From positions 1 to 44,245 of the forward strand of contig NZ_JAGGLI010000026.1 in assembly GCF_017874355.1 (NCBI RefSeq): a stretch of 44,245 nucleotides of DNA, written 5' to 3'. How positions within the stretch are numbered: position 1 is the stretch's first letter; each line of letters begins with the position of its first letter. The DNA is from Acetoanaerobium pronyense (lineage in GTDB: Bacteria > Bacillota > Clostridia > Peptostreptococcales > Filifactoraceae). Below, piece after piece: positions 9,758 through 18,692 of this stretch. Under the pieces are notes generated by a model. It worked only from the letters and a program-made list of their open reading frames with translations. It searched no databases and was not told where the DNA came from. Made by a program: the position numbers and the translations under genes.

Positions 9758-10981
9758 ATGATTAAAATGTCAAAAGGGCTAAAAAGAAGGCTACTTCAAA
9801 ATAGACTCTATGTTTATTCTTTAATTGCCCTTGTTGCTCTTGCAGGCTTTTTAGCCTATGTTCAGCCAGGAGTGGCCTATGAAGTAGCAGTAAATGGAAG
9901 CACCGTGGGGATAGTAAAAAGACCATCCCAAATGGAGAAACTTTTAAAAGAACTTGATAGCGAGCTTAGAGACACAAAAGGACAAGAAATTACATACGAC
10001 ATAAATATTGAATATATAAAAGGAAAATTAAACGGAAACGACCTTACAGATGCAGAAGACCTTAAAATAAAAACAGTTTCTTCACTGGATATCAAATCTC
10101 CAGGCTATCTAATAAAATCAGATGGCAAAGTTCTTATGGCAGTAAAAGATGAAGCTATTGCAGAAAATGTTCTTGAGGCAATAAAAGCACCTTTTTCAAC
10201 ATCTAAGCAAAATGCCAAGGTAGAATTTTTACAACAGGTAGATGTTCTAAAAGCTGAAAAAATTAGTGTCGATAAAATATTCAATAATCATCAAGCTTTA
10301 GCAGTAGTAAAGTCACCAATAAGTATAGCTAGTGTTTCAAGATCTAATATAAACAGAGATTCTTCAAATGAATCTACTGGGGATCATATCAAGCCTTTAA
10401 TTGATGTGAAAGTTACATATGAAGAAAGTGTAAACATACCTATATATAGAGCAGAAAAAAGAGTTGCTGATTCTTCTATGACAGAGGGTACTACAAAAGT
10501 AACTTCCGAGGGAGAAAACGGTGTAAAAGAAGTACTTAGAGAAGTAATAGAAGTAAATGGAGAAGAAATTGAAAAAGTTACACTAAGCGAACAAGTAATA
10601 AAAAATCCTGAACCAAAAATAATAGCTTATGGAACAAAGCCAAAAACTCCAAGCGTTGTATCTATTGCTAGAAACTACATAGGAGTCCCATATAGATGGG
10701 GCGGAACTACTCCAAGTGGATTCGACTGTTCTGGATTTACTCAGTATGTATTTAGAAAAGCAGGAGTAAGACTTCCAAGGACATCTGCAGAGCAAGGAAG
10801 AGTTGGAACTAAGGTTTCAAGAAGCGAACTTAGATCCGGAGACCTTGTATACTTCCCTGGACACATAGGGATATATATAGGAAATGGACAATTCATACAT
10901 TCTCCTAGCCCTGGAAAGAGCGTTAGAATAGATTCATTAAGCACAAGAAAAAATTTCCTTTACGGAAGAAGAGTTATTTAG
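9758..10981 (+). CDS. G5 domain + NlpC/P60 cell-wall endopeptidase
   Basis: A 407-residue cell-wall hydrolase. A single membrane segment/signal anchor (about residues 18-36, VYSLIALVALAGFLAYVQPG) is followed by a 130-residue region of ABC-like YabE/DUF type. A G5 domain comes next (about 205-285, VTYEESVNIPIYRAEKRVADS to SEQVIKNPEPKIIAYGTK), then a C-terminal NlpC/P60 domain with catalytic Cys in GFDCSGFTQYVF and His in YFPGHIGIYIG. It probably cleaves D-gamma-Glu-meso-DAP bonds in peptidoglycan. An upstream TTG (9743) lies on top of the SD; ATG 9758 with GGAGG at 9745 is the real start. Monocistronic, ending at a strong bidirectional terminator. Confidence 0.93.
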   Translation: MIKMSKGLKRRLLQNRLYVYSLIALVALAGFLAYVQPGVAYEVAVNGSTVGIVKRPSQMEKLLKELDSELRDTKGQEITYDINIEYIKGKLNGNDLTDAEDLKIKTVSSLDIKSPGYLIKSDGKVLMAVKDEAIAENVLEAIKAPFSTSKQNAKVEFLQQVDVLKAEKISVDKIFNNHQALAVVKSPISIASVSRSNINRDSSNESTGDHIKPLIDVKVTYEESVNIPIYRAEKRVADSSMTEGTTKVTSEGENGVKEVLREVIEVNGEEIEKVTLSEQVIKNPEPKIIAYGTKPKTPSVVSIARNYIGVPYRWGGTTPSGFDCSGFTQYVFRKAGVRLPRTSAEQGRVGTKVSRSELRSGDLVYFPGHIGIYIGNGQFIHSPSPGKSVRIDSLSTRKNFLYGRRVI

Positions 10982-10991
10982 TCAAAATTTA

Positions 10992-11040
10992 AAGACCTAA
11001 TCATTTGATAAAGATTCACTCAAATGATTAGGTCTTATTT
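10992..11040. terminator. Bidirectional intrinsic terminator
   Basis: A perfect 17-bp stem (10992-11008 with 11020-11036) with an 11-nt loop, flanked by T-rich sequence on the plus strand and A-rich sequence on the left. It separates the NlpC/P60 gene from the convergent glycan operon. Confidence 0.9.
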
Positions 11041-11456
11041 TATTTAGATGACCCGAAGGTCCATTTCTTTTGCATTATATAATTATATATCATGACAAGT
11101 CCAGTAACAAGTATCTGCCCAGTAATAGGACCTACTCCCAAAACATCTACCATAATATATAAAAGGCTAAGGTTTATCAAAAGAGCAGACAAATAAACAC
11201 TTGAAAACATAAATAGGTTTTTTTTCGTCTTCTTCTCCTTAAATACAAATGCGGTATTTAAAATATAGCTGTTTAATATCCCAGCAATATATGAAATAAT
11301 GCTTGCAAGTATATAATATATAGATAGCTTTACCAAAACCACGTATACGAGAAATGATATAGCTGTATTTGAGACTCCTACTATAGCAAACTTTAGAAAC
11401 CTTTTATTTTCATCATTTAATATAAAGCTCTTTAAATCAGCTTTTTCTAACTTCAT
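11040..11456 (-). CDS. GtrA-like flippase-family membrane protein
   Basis: A 138-residue protein with four predicted membrane helices: FAIVGVSNTAISFLVYVVLV, YILASIISYIAGILNSYIL, SSVYLSALLINLSLLYIMV and GPITGQILVTGLVMIYNYIM. It ends in the GtrA signature MQKKWTFG. GtrA proteins help move undecaprenyl-phosphate-linked sugars across the membrane. The longest frame starts at 11534, but ATG 11456 has GAGGAG 7 nt upstream and overlaps the FdtA-like gene by 20 bp. It is the last gene of the glycan operon and is a plausible partner of the GtrB-like glycosyltransferase at 15539. Confidence 0.85.
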   Translation of the reverse strand: MKLEKADLKSFILNDENKRFLKFAIVGVSNTAISFLVYVVLVKLSIYYILASIISYIAGILNSYILNTAFVFKEKKTKKNLFMFSSVYLSALLINLSLLYIMVDVLGVGPITGQILVTGLVMIYNYIMQKKWTFGSSK

Positions 11457-11841
11457 TGAGAAACTCCTCATAATCTCTAATGTATTCCCCAGAGTCAAAT
11501 CCCTCGCTTGACAATACAAGGAGTATAGAATCACTAGAAAAATCCTTCATCTCTTTCCAGACCATGCTTTCTAGAAAAATCCCTTCATGTGGCTTATCTA
11601 GGACTACTACATCCTTATTATATCCATCATCTACAACTATGCTTACACTACCTTGAAGGTTTATAAGGACGAATTTTGAGTTTCTATTTGCATGCTGCCC
11701 TCTTATTACCTCATCCTTGGTATCATAGATATAAAATATTCTCTTTATATCAAAGGGTACATCCTTAAGACCTTCCGCAACTACAAGCTTTCCCCTAGAA
11801 TCTCCAAGCTCATTGAATTTTAAAAGACTGTATTTTTTCAT
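11437..11841 (-). CDS. FdtA/QdtA-like dTDP-sugar 3,4-ketoisomerase (WxcM-like)
   Basis: A 134-residue single cupin of the WxcM/FdtA family. Known members convert dTDP-4-keto-6-deoxyglucose to the 3-keto sugar. The family pattern is visible: SRGKLVVAEGLKDVPFDIKRIFYIYD, then RGQHAN around residues 47-52 and a jelly-roll ending with LVLSSEGFDSGEYIRDYEEF. In characterised enzymes the motif is RGxHAHK with two catalytic histidines; here the second is Asn52. It lies just downstream of the FdtB-like aminotransferase, as in Fuc3NAc and Qui3NAc clusters. Family assignment is confident; activity less so because of the substitution. Confidence 0.85.
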   Translation of the reverse strand: MKKYSLLKFNELGDSRGKLVVAEGLKDVPFDIKRIFYIYDTKDEVIRGQHANRNSKFVLINLQGSVSIVVDDGYNKDVVVLDKPHEGIFLESMVWKEMKDFSSDSILLVLSSEGFDSGEYIRDYEEFLNEVRKS

Positions 11842-11914
11842 TTATACTCTCCAGTTTTACAAAATTAGATTTAAATTATAAAAGACTTGTTTTTAATAAT
11901 TCATATCTATCATT

Positions 11915-13009
11915 TTACTTATAATTGTTGATTACTTCAATCACATAGTCTATTTCTTCTTTTTTCATCCCATTGTATATTGGAATACTTACAACTTCAT
12001 TTGAATAAGCCTCAGCTAAAGGAAAATCCCCTTCCTTATAACCAAGATAGCTATATGCTTCACTAAGATGAGGAGGTATAGGATAATGTATCATTTTACC
12101 GATATCATTCTCCTCCATATATTTCATAAACTTTTCTCTGTTTTTTAATCTAATTACAAAAAGGTGGTATATATGAGTTGAATTTTTCATTGACTCAGGA
12201 AGTAATATCTCCTCATTTTTAATCTCAGTCAAATAGCGTTTTGCTATTTCTTCTCTTTCTTTATTTAGCTCGTCAATATACCTTAACTTGACCCTAAGAA
12301 GTCCAGCTTGAATCTCATCAAGGCGAGAGTTGTATCCAACAGTCTTATTATGATATCTTTTTTCACTTCCGTAGTTTCTAAGTACTCTTATTTCCTTTTC
12401 TATATCAGGATTCTCTGTAACTATAGCTCCCCCATCTCCAAAACATCCTAGATTTTTGCTTGGATAAAAGCTAAAACACCCTATATCCCCTATAGTTCCG
12501 CTCATCTTTTCCCCGTGCTTTGAGCCATGGGACTGTGCACAGTCCTCTACAAGATAAAGTCCATGTCTATTGCAAATATCCTTTAGAGAACTCATATCTG
12601 CACTTTGCCCATATAAATGCACAGCTAGTACAGCCTTAGTCTTTTTAGTAACTGCATCCTCTACAGCTTTTGGATCTATATTATAGTACTTGTCAGGCTC
12701 TACAAAAATAGGTGTTGCCCCATTCATTGTGATGCCCATCACGCACGCTATATATGAATTTGCGGCAACAATAACCTCATCACCACTGCCAATACCTAGC
12801 GCTCTAAATGCTATCATAAGAGCATCGAGTCCACTTGCAAGGCCTATGCAGTATTTCGCTCCAAGATATGCGGCAAACTCCTTTTCAAAGCTCTTTACTT
12901 CAGAGCCAAGAATATACCATCCGCTTCTAAGAACTTCTAAAGCCTTAGACTCATACTCCTGCTGATGAAGAAAGAACTGCCTGTCTAAAACATTAAAAGG
13001 TACCTTCAT
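11915..13009 (-). CDS. DegT/DnrJ/EryC1 sugar aminotransferase (FdtB/QdtB-like)
   Basis: A 364-residue PLP-dependent aminotransferase of normal length. Visible hallmarks are GLASGLDALMIAFRALGIG, DEVIVAANSYIA, VEDCAQSHGS and the PLP lysine in FSFYPSKNLGCFGDGGAIV. NYGSEKRYHNKTVGYNSRLDEIQAGLL and HIYHLFVI follow. In this context it would transaminate a dTDP-3-keto-6-deoxyhexose at C3 to give dTDP-3-amino-3,6-dideoxyhexose, using the product of the FdtA-like isomerase. Its ATG overlaps the upstream membrane-protein stop by 4 bp. The gluco or galacto configuration cannot be told from sequence. Confidence 0.92.
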   Translation of the reverse strand: MKVPFNVLDRQFFLHQQEYESKALEVLRSGWYILGSEVKSFEKEFAAYLGAKYCIGLASGLDALMIAFRALGIGSGDEVIVAANSYIACVMGITMNGATPIFVEPDKYYNIDPKAVEDAVTKKTKAVLAVHLYGQSADMSSLKDICNRHGLYLVEDCAQSHGSKHGEKMSGTIGDIGCFSFYPSKNLGCFGDGGAIVTENPDIEKEIRVLRNYGSEKRYHNKTVGYNSRLDEIQAGLLRVKLRYIDELNKEREEIAKRYLTEIKNEEILLPESMKNSTHIYHLFVIRLKNREKFMKYMEENDIGKMIHYPIPPHLSEAYSYLGYKEGDFPLAEAYSNEVVSIPIYNGMKKEEIDYVIEVINNYK

Positions 13010-14493
13010 ATTTTACCTTCCTTTCTAAAACTAGTCCCTATACCAGATATTCCAAGAGCCGTAATCATAGGCATAGCTATATATCCATATCTTGGCTGCA
13101 TCTCAATTAAAGTATGTAGACATACAAATCCTATAAACAGTATCACTCCGAATATAAACTCCTTATCCAGTTCATTTTGATGCCAAAGCCTGTATATTTT
13201 GTATAGAATACTTAACACAATTGCACTGTAAAAAGATTGTATAAAATAAAAATGGTAGTTAAACCATACTAGCATATCATTGGTTGACTTTGGGTTACTT
13301 CGCAGTTCTAGAGTGGACCAGTAAAGCCCTCCAAAATCCCCTGCTCCCCACTGAGTTCTATACTTGCTTGAAATAAGATTCATTACCTTGTCTTTATCCT
13401 CAAGCCTCTCACTTAGCCTTCTTTTTGCCTCAATTTCTGCCTTTTCATAATCATAGCCCACATCTCTTAGAAGGTCGTAGTCGTACTGATTCCACATACC
13501 ATTGCTATCGTGATTGAATCCTGCATTTATATAGAGTATGAGATTTCCTTCAGTCTCCCACGTTGCCTTTTGAAATACTCCTGTCCATATAAAAGCATAG
13601 TTTAATAAAAAAGTGGTAAGATACATACTTATTAATAAAAGAGGAAGGCACATCAGCTTCATGCTATGATTACCTCTGTTTTTTTTCTTGAATCTTAGCC
13701 CTTTATAATCCGTAAACAAAATCATATGCATCAGTATTGCAATCAAAAATATAGGCCCTACAGAGCGCATTAGGTTTCCAAGGGAAAGAAGTACTCCGCA
13801 AACAATCAGGTATAATGGGTTTAGTTTGTCCTTAAATACCCTTAGATAAATATATACACACCCATAAAATAGAGGTATAGCAAGATTTTGCGAATCAAGA
13901 ATATTATTGAAAAATATAAATGGAGCATTTATAGCCATTACCAAAAATGCTAGCCCTTTTTTTCTGTTTGATATCTCATTTGCAATAAGATATACAAGTA
14001 AAGCAGATACCATAGAAAGGATAAGATTTACTATTTTCATAGCATAGATACTTCCTGAAGACACTCTATAAACCAGAGAATAAAACAGTGTAGTAAAGGC
14101 TAGGTGAGGATAGGTATATAGATATCCATTTTCCTTGAATCTCGAATAGTCTCCTTTTGCTATTTCTCCGGCACTTTCCCACATTCTTCCAAAGTCAGAA
14201 ACCTGAATAGTATCCACAGAGTTAATCCAGTAAAGCCTCAGAATAAGCCCTGAAAACAATATAGCTCCAGCTATAATATAATAATATGTATTTTTTTTTT
14301 CAATATAATGGAACAGAAAATCACATAATATAAAGATTCCAATAAAAACCCCTGTCAAAAAAAGACTCTTAAGGACTGGGGCTCTAAATCCTGGAGAAGC
14401 AATATAATTTATGTAAATAAAGATAGACAAAAATAGAAAAAAACCTAATGCTAGCAGAGTTTTTCCAAAAAGTCTCTGAAATTTTTCCAACAT
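13006..14493 (-). CDS. Polytopic membrane glycosyltransferase (GT39/PMT-like)
   Basis: A 495-residue integral membrane protein with about 11-12 hydrophobic segments. The first loop carries the acidic motif WINSVDTIQVSDFGRMWESA expected for a GT-C catalytic Asp, followed by SRFKENGYLYTYPHLAFTTL. The C-terminal half includes a soluble loop (about 340-395) before the last helices. This matches polyprenyl-phosphate-sugar-dependent glycosyltransferases of the GT39/ArnT type. It would use the sugar lipid made by the GtrB-like enzyme to decorate a wall polymer or protein outside the cell. It shares a 4-bp overlap with the aminotransferase gene. Confidence 0.8.
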   Translation of the reverse strand: MLEKFQRLFGKTLLALGFFLFLSIFIYINYIASPGFRAPVLKSLFLTGVFIGIFILCDFLFHYIEKKNTYYYIIAGAILFSGLILRLYWINSVDTIQVSDFGRMWESAGEIAKGDYSRFKENGYLYTYPHLAFTTLFYSLVYRVSSGSIYAMKIVNLILSMVSALLVYLIANEISNRKKGLAFLVMAINAPFIFFNNILDSQNLAIPLFYGCVYIYLRVFKDKLNPLYLIVCGVLLSLGNLMRSVGPIFLIAILMHMILFTDYKGLRFKKKNRGNHSMKLMCLPLLLISMYLTTFLLNYAFIWTGVFQKATWETEGNLILYINAGFNHDSNGMWNQYDYDLLRDVGYDYEKAEIEAKRRLSERLEDKDKVMNLISSKYRTQWGAGDFGGLYWSTLELRSNPKSTNDMLVWFNYHFYFIQSFYSAIVLSILYKIYRLWHQNELDKEFIFGVILFIGFVCLHTLIEMQPRYGYIAMPMITALGISGIGTSFRKEGKI

Positions 14494-14510
14494 AAAACCT
14501 CCAAATGAGT

Positions 14511-15542
14511 TTATATTTTTATAATAACTGGCTTTAAATTACTTTTGCATCCTATATTTACTTTAAACCCATAAAGCCCATGGGATATTTTATCATTTGC
14601 AGTTGATGGCCCTATATCAACATACGATATCCCTCTTTCCTTGTAATATTTTATGATCTCAAAAGATAGTAGCTCCATAGGTCTCATACAGGAAAACTCT
14701 TCAAGACTTCCCCAGTAGATGACTTGAACAGCATTTTCATTTATTTTAAATACTATACCTGCCGCTATATCTATATCAGATTCCTCACACCTTAATACAA
14801 ATGAATCTACATTTGAGCTTGTCATGGAAGAAATGCTTTTTATCTGCTCAAAACTCATACTAAGAGGATAATTCTTTTCACTTCTATTTTTTTCTATTAC
14901 CCTATAGGCCTTTTCAAGGGAAGCCTCTTTATTTATCTCCATCTTTAGATTTTGATTTTTAGCTTTTTTTAAATTTTTTCTATAGCTATGACTTTTCTCT
15001 CTTACAAAACCCTCCATATCCTCTAGATATCTAAGGTCAAAATAATTATTTATATGCATATAGTCAACCTTAAAGGAACTATCCATAAAAGATGCTAAAT
15101 CCAGGGCAAAGTCTTTATAATAAATATCAGGGGGCAACATAATCCTTAAGCCCACTTTCATATTATTAGCCATCTTCATAAGGGAGCTATATACTTTTTC
15201 CCTATCACTAGTCTTTGCCTTTTTCGAAAAATAAACCTTTGAAAAAGGAGAGGAGTAGGGTATAAAGAGCATTTTTTTATTGTCTATGTTTTTTTCCCCT
15301 GCATAACAAAATCCTAGGTAAGCTTCATCTTCCATAAAGATGAGCTTATATACCTTTAGGGCATTTTTTTCATGGTAAGCATGGAATTCCTCTGAGTCAA
15401 AAAAAAGGACGTCCTCAAATCTTGAGCTGTAATCAATTTCAGGAAAATCAGAAATATATTGTACTTCAAACTCAAGAGTATTCTTTAGTTTATCTCTTCC
15501 AATAAATGCTTCTTCTTTAATATCATAGATTAACTCTATCAT
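14511..15542 (-). CDS. FemAB/GNAT-like acyltransferase of the glycan operon
   Basis: A 343-residue soluble protein with a FemAB/BioF2-like arrangement of two GNAT folds. The hallmark central stretch SHSYRKNLKKAKNQNLKMEIN, the helix EKAYRVIEKNRSEKNYPLSM and the C-terminal PMELLSFEIIKYYKERGISYVDIGPSTANDKI (given in parts: YVDIGPST is the motif) resemble sugar N-acyltransferases and peptidyl transferases of this superfamily. Operon position suggests it acylates or aminoacylates the amino sugar made here. Its start ATG overlaps the glycosyltransferase stop by 4 bp. The acyl donor is unknown. Confidence 0.7.
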   Translation of the reverse strand: MIELIYDIKEEAFIGRDKLKNTLEFEVQYISDFPEIDYSSRFEDVLFFDSEEFHAYHEKNALKVYKLIFMEDEAYLGFCYAGEKNIDNKKMLFIPYSSPFSKVYFSKKAKTSDREKVYSSLMKMANNMKVGLRIMLPPDIYYKDFALDLASFMDSSFKVDYMHINNYFDLRYLEDMEGFVREKSHSYRKNLKKAKNQNLKMEINKEASLEKAYRVIEKNRSEKNYPLSMSFEQIKSISSMTSSNVDSFVLRCEESDIDIAAGIVFKINENAVQVIYWGSLEEFSCMRPMELLSFEIIKYYKERGISYVDIGPSTANDKISHGLYGFKVNIGCKSNLKPVIIKI

Positions 15543-16522
15543 ACTTTTGCACCTTCTTTAAAATCCATTTTCTCTATATATTCTAAAGTTTCTATATCGA
15601 TTCCATGATGCTCATCAACTATATATGTAGGTCTATTTCTAGTTTCATCAAAGTTTCTCCACAGATATTCCCCTATTACTCCAAGGGTTAGCATCTGGAT
15701 TCCAGAAAGAATCAGAACAGTAATCATCATTGTAGTCCACCCTTGTACAGGGACATTGTAGATAAATTTGTTTGCAACAAGAAACACCGCACTTAAAAAT
15801 CCAAATATAGATATGACTATACCGAGTGTAGATATAAATCTGATTGGCACATAGGAAAAGGCCATAAAAGAATCTACAAAGAGCTTTATCTTTTTTGATA
15901 AGGTCCATTTTGATTCTCCTATTTCTCTTTTTTTCCTAACATAATATATCTTAGCAGGCTCAAACCCAGTCCAAAGAACCTGTCCAACAATAGACGAATT
16001 TTTTTCACTCATTCTTGTAAGAACATCCCTGACCTTTTTGTCTATAAGGAAACAGTCAAAGCCTCCATCTGGCATATTTGAAATAGCATATTTTTGCATA
16101 AGCTTATAATATGTATTCGAAAAAATCTTTTGAGAAAATCCATCTTCCCTATCTTTCCTCACCGCTATAACTACCTTGTTTCCCTCTTTCCATTTTTCAT
16201 ACATCTCTATTATTATTTCAAGTGGCTCCTGAAGATCAGCCGCTACCATAGTCATGCAGTCCCCACTTGCATGGGCAAAACCTGAAAGGATTGCAGTATG
16301 AGAGCCAAAGTTTCTAGATAATTTTACTATTTTAAACCTGCTGTCTTTTTCCCTTAGCTTAAGCAGCTCTTTATAGGAATTGTCCTTAGAACCATCATCA
16401 ACACATATTATCTCAGATTCAAAATCAGTTCTTGAAAGGATTTTTTCATTAAGAGCATCATAAAGATGAGGTATATTAAGTTCATTATAATAAACTGGAA
16501 TAATTATTGATATTTTATTCAT
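15539..16522 (-). CDS. GT2 polyprenyl-phosphate glycosyltransferase (GtrB/ArnC-like)
   Basis: A 327-residue family 2 glycosyltransferase. The N-terminus MNKISIIIPVYYNELNIPHL, ICVDDGSKDNSY and the metal-binding region AADLQEPLEII show the GT-A fold; two C-terminal helices (FISTLGIVISIFGFLSAVFLV and MMITVLILSGIQMLTLGVIG) are typical of DPM1/GtrB/ArnC. It makes undecaprenyl-phosphate-sugar at the cytoplasmic face, and GtrA would translocate it. A GTG sits one codon upstream, but ATG 16522 with GGAG 6 nt away is the likely start. It overlaps the acetyltransferase gene by 8 bp. Confidence 0.92.
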   Translation of the reverse strand: MNKISIIIPVYYNELNIPHLYDALNEKILSRTDFESEIICVDDGSKDNSYKELLKLREKDSRFKIVKLSRNFGSHTAILSGFAHASGDCMTMVAADLQEPLEIIIEMYEKWKEGNKVVIAVRKDREDGFSQKIFSNTYYKLMQKYAISNMPDGGFDCFLIDKKVRDVLTRMSEKNSSIVGQVLWTGFEPAKIYYVRKKREIGESKWTLSKKIKLFVDSFMAFSYVPIRFISTLGIVISIFGFLSAVFLVANKFIYNVPVQGWTTMMITVLILSGIQMLTLGVIGEYLWRNFDETRNRPTYIVDEHHGIDIETLEYIEKMDFKEGAKV

Positions 16523-17075
16523 CACTTTCTCCTACATCTAAAGACCTTATTTTTTTTGCTGGAACTCCTGCATATACACTATATGGCTCAACGTCTTTAT
16601 TTACTACTGCCCCTGCTCCAACTACGCTACACCTTCCCACTGTCACTCCTGGGAGAATAGTTACGTTCGCTCCTAGCCATACCTCATCCTCTATATATAT
16701 GATTTCATTTTTAGTTAGATTTTTTCTTACATAATCTATAGAGTTTATTTCAATGCCGTTATTGGCTGATGACTCTCCAACCAAAGTGAGATTCGGGCCA
16801 ATTGAAACTCTATCTCCAATATATACCATATATCTATGATTAGACCCTATTACAGCTTTCATTCCAAGATTTGCAAAGGTTCCTTCACCCATTTTCACAC
16901 CAAGTCTGTCAAAATAAAGCTTTCGAATCCTAGCATCTGTATAGTAATGGGCTATTAACTTTTTAAGTCTTGATGGCATATTATCCACAGAGGCTTCCAA
17001 GACCTTATATAAAATTTCATCTAAAAGCTTAAAAAATTTGTTGTCATATTTTTTTATATTAAAATCGTCTCCCAT
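16515..17075 (-). CDS. Hexapeptide-repeat acetyltransferase (LbH)
   Basis: A 186-residue left-handed beta-helix acyltransferase, possibly the N-acetyltransferase of the pathway. Hexapeptide repeats run from about residue 60 (GVKMGEGTFANLGMKAVIGS) to the terminal block IYIEDEVWLGANVTILPGVT, GRCSVVGAGAVVNKDV, then EPYSVYAGVPAKKIR. The C-terminal pattern is that of WbbJ/maltose O-acetyltransferase-like enzymes, so an O-acetyltransferase is equally possible. SD GGAGG precedes the ATG. It sits 35 bp after the DegT-like gene and overlaps the GT2 gene by 8 bp. Confidence 0.85.
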   Translation of the reverse strand: MGDDFNIKKYDNKFFKLLDEILYKVLEASVDNMPSRLKKLIAHYYTDARIRKLYFDRLGVKMGEGTFANLGMKAVIGSNHRYMVYIGDRVSIGPNLTLVGESSANNGIEINSIDYVRKNLTKNEIIYIEDEVWLGANVTILPGVTVGRCSVVGAGAVVNKDVEPYSVYAGVPAKKIRSLDVGESDE

Positions 17076-17110
17076 AAAAACCTCCAGTAATAAGACGCTT
17101 TATTTGTATT

Positions 17111-18082
17111 TTACTTTCTTAAAAAATCATCAATAACTCCTAGAACTATATCCATATCATCCCTTGAATACCTCTGGTCTATTGGTAGAGGCACTAGATA
17201 GGAGCTTAGGTATGCTTCAAATGAATCTGATTTCACTCTTTTAAGTACATCATTCCACCAAGTCGGCACATATATCCTGTTTGATACAAGGTGCTCTCTA
17301 AGTCCTTTTTTTTCAATAAGAAAAGGATATATCATTGGCGCTTCAAATCTATGGGACAAATCAATGCCATTTATATCCTTTAACCTTTGATGAAGATAAT
17401 AAAAATTTCTCTCCCTTTTTATCTTCACCTTTTCGTAATCTATACCTTGAAGGATTCTCCTTGTGAGCTTTGACATACCCATCGCCTTAAAGTCATCAAA
17501 TCTATTTTCATTATCCATGTTTTCCTTGTAGGCACTATTTGCCCCCTCTTCTATTCTTTTGAAAAGATGGGAAGCATGCTTATATGATATATCCTGAGGC
17601 AAATCCTCAATATCTATATTCCCTTTGATTAGGTAACCTCCATCACTTACGCCAAAAAATTTTCTTGGGGAATATATGTTATATGCTTTTTCTAAAGGAG
17701 GGCTATAAAAGCTTTGAGTATTGTCTAAAAGAAAATGTTCATGATTTTTGGAAATCTCATTAATATCCTCTTTTTTCCCTGTTCCAAAATAGTTTATATA
17801 AAGAAATGCCTCTTCACTAGAGGTAGAGTGAATCTCCTTTGGTCTAAACTGCTCATCCATATAATAAAGCTCCACATCTATGCCTAGAGCTTTTGGAGCC
17901 TGAAACATACTGGTGCAAAGATAATGAGGCAAATATACTTTTTTTACATTTGCTTTTTTTAGAGCATAGTATATGCAGGCTCTTCCAGTATTTAATCTCA
18001 TTACCGATGAGCCTTCATAGTACTCTTTTCCAGCAGGAAGCTCTAGCTCCATATATCCACCTATTTCTTTTTGATTAGTCAT
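17111..18082 (-). CDS. Divergent DegT-like PLP aminotransferase-fold protein
   Basis: A 323-residue protein related to the DegT/DnrJ aminotransferases but divergent and short. N-terminal RLNTGRACIYYALKKANVKKVYLPHYLC resembles the substrate-pocket start of the family. FLLDNTQSFYSPPLEK replaces the usual VEDCAQS region, and IYSPRKFFGVSDGGYLI keeps the PLP lysine context (PxKxxGxxDGG). Such proteins occur in O-antigen and capsule clusters, usually without a known substrate. An upstream ATG (18094) exists, but ATG 18082 has GGAGG 5 nt upstream and overlaps the HNH gene by 8 bp, so it is translated in the same operon. Confidence 0.75.
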   Translation of the reverse strand: MTNQKEIGGYMELELPAGKEYYEGSSVMRLNTGRACIYYALKKANVKKVYLPHYLCTSMFQAPKALGIDVELYYMDEQFRPKEIHSTSSEEAFLYINYFGTGKKEDINEISKNHEHFLLDNTQSFYSPPLEKAYNIYSPRKFFGVSDGGYLIKGNIDIEDLPQDISYKHASHLFKRIEEGANSAYKENMDNENRFDDFKAMGMSKLTRRILQGIDYEKVKIKRERNFYYLHQRLKDINGIDLSHRFEAPMIYPFLIEKKGLREHLVSNRIYVPTWWNDVLKRVKSDSFEAYLSSYLVPLPIDQRYSRDDMDIVLGVIDDFLRK

Positions 18083-18692
18083 CTTTCCCTCCATCTATCA
18101 GAAATTCAAATAGCGTTGGAAACTGCTTAACAAAATGCTTTATTTCAGATTTTTTCATAAAGCGAAGGAGGCTTACAACTTCAACAGTAAACCTCTTTCT
18201 CGCCTCTGTAACTCTTATATTGTTGAGTCCCAAAAGTGCTAGAGTTTTGTACTCAGGTGTATTTGAATTTTTTATACCTGATTTTGGTATTATCTCTCCA
18301 GTTAAAGAATCATAGGTAAAATGTTTGCCTGGATCATAAAAAACCGGATCAATAAACTGTTCAAAGTACCTATTTCCTTTTTTTATGCCGCATGATTCCT
18401 TTGAATTACAAGATACAATTAAGTTGGTATATTCAAGGTCAGATTTAGGAAATTGTGATTGGGGCTTTATATGCTCTATATGGGAACCATTTGCTTTATC
18501 AGAGTTTACAACTATCTCCCTTTCACAATATGCACAAAAACACCTTTTGGCTTTGCACTGCTCTCTATATGCAATATAATGCCTCAGGTCTTTTCTCATT
18601 TCTCCCCTCATATTCTTATAGCTTGCATTGGCCTTATTTTCCTTGTATTCAATTAGAAATTCCGGCTGTTCAGACTTTTTAACATTCAGCAT
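18075..18692 (-). CDS. HNH endonuclease, PtuB/retron-associated type
   Basis: A 205-residue HNH nuclease. The core is visible: a zinc-type pair CAYCER, then GSHIEHIKPQSQFP (catalytic His), an Asn in DLEYTNLIVSCN, and a second Cys pair around SKESCGIKKG. The family (TIGR02646-like) is known as the HNH partner of an overlapping ATPase in Septu (PtuAB) and in some retron systems. No reverse transcriptase or msr/msd-like sequence is present, so Septu-like is preferred. The longest frame starts at a GTG (18701); ATG 18692 with AAGGTGG upstream is likelier. It overlaps the ATPase gene by 14 bp and the glycan operon gene by 8 bp. Confidence 0.85.
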   Translation of the reverse strand: MLNVKKSEQPEFLIEYKENKANASYKNMRGEMRKDLRHYIAYREQCKAKRCFCAYCEREIVVNSDKANGSHIEHIKPQSQFPKSDLEYTNLIVSCNSKESCGIKKGNRYFEQFIDPVFYDPGKHFTYDSLTGEIIPKSGIKNSNTPEYKTLALLGLNNIRVTEARKRFTVEVVSLLRFMKKSEIKHFVKQFPTLFEFLIDGGKDD

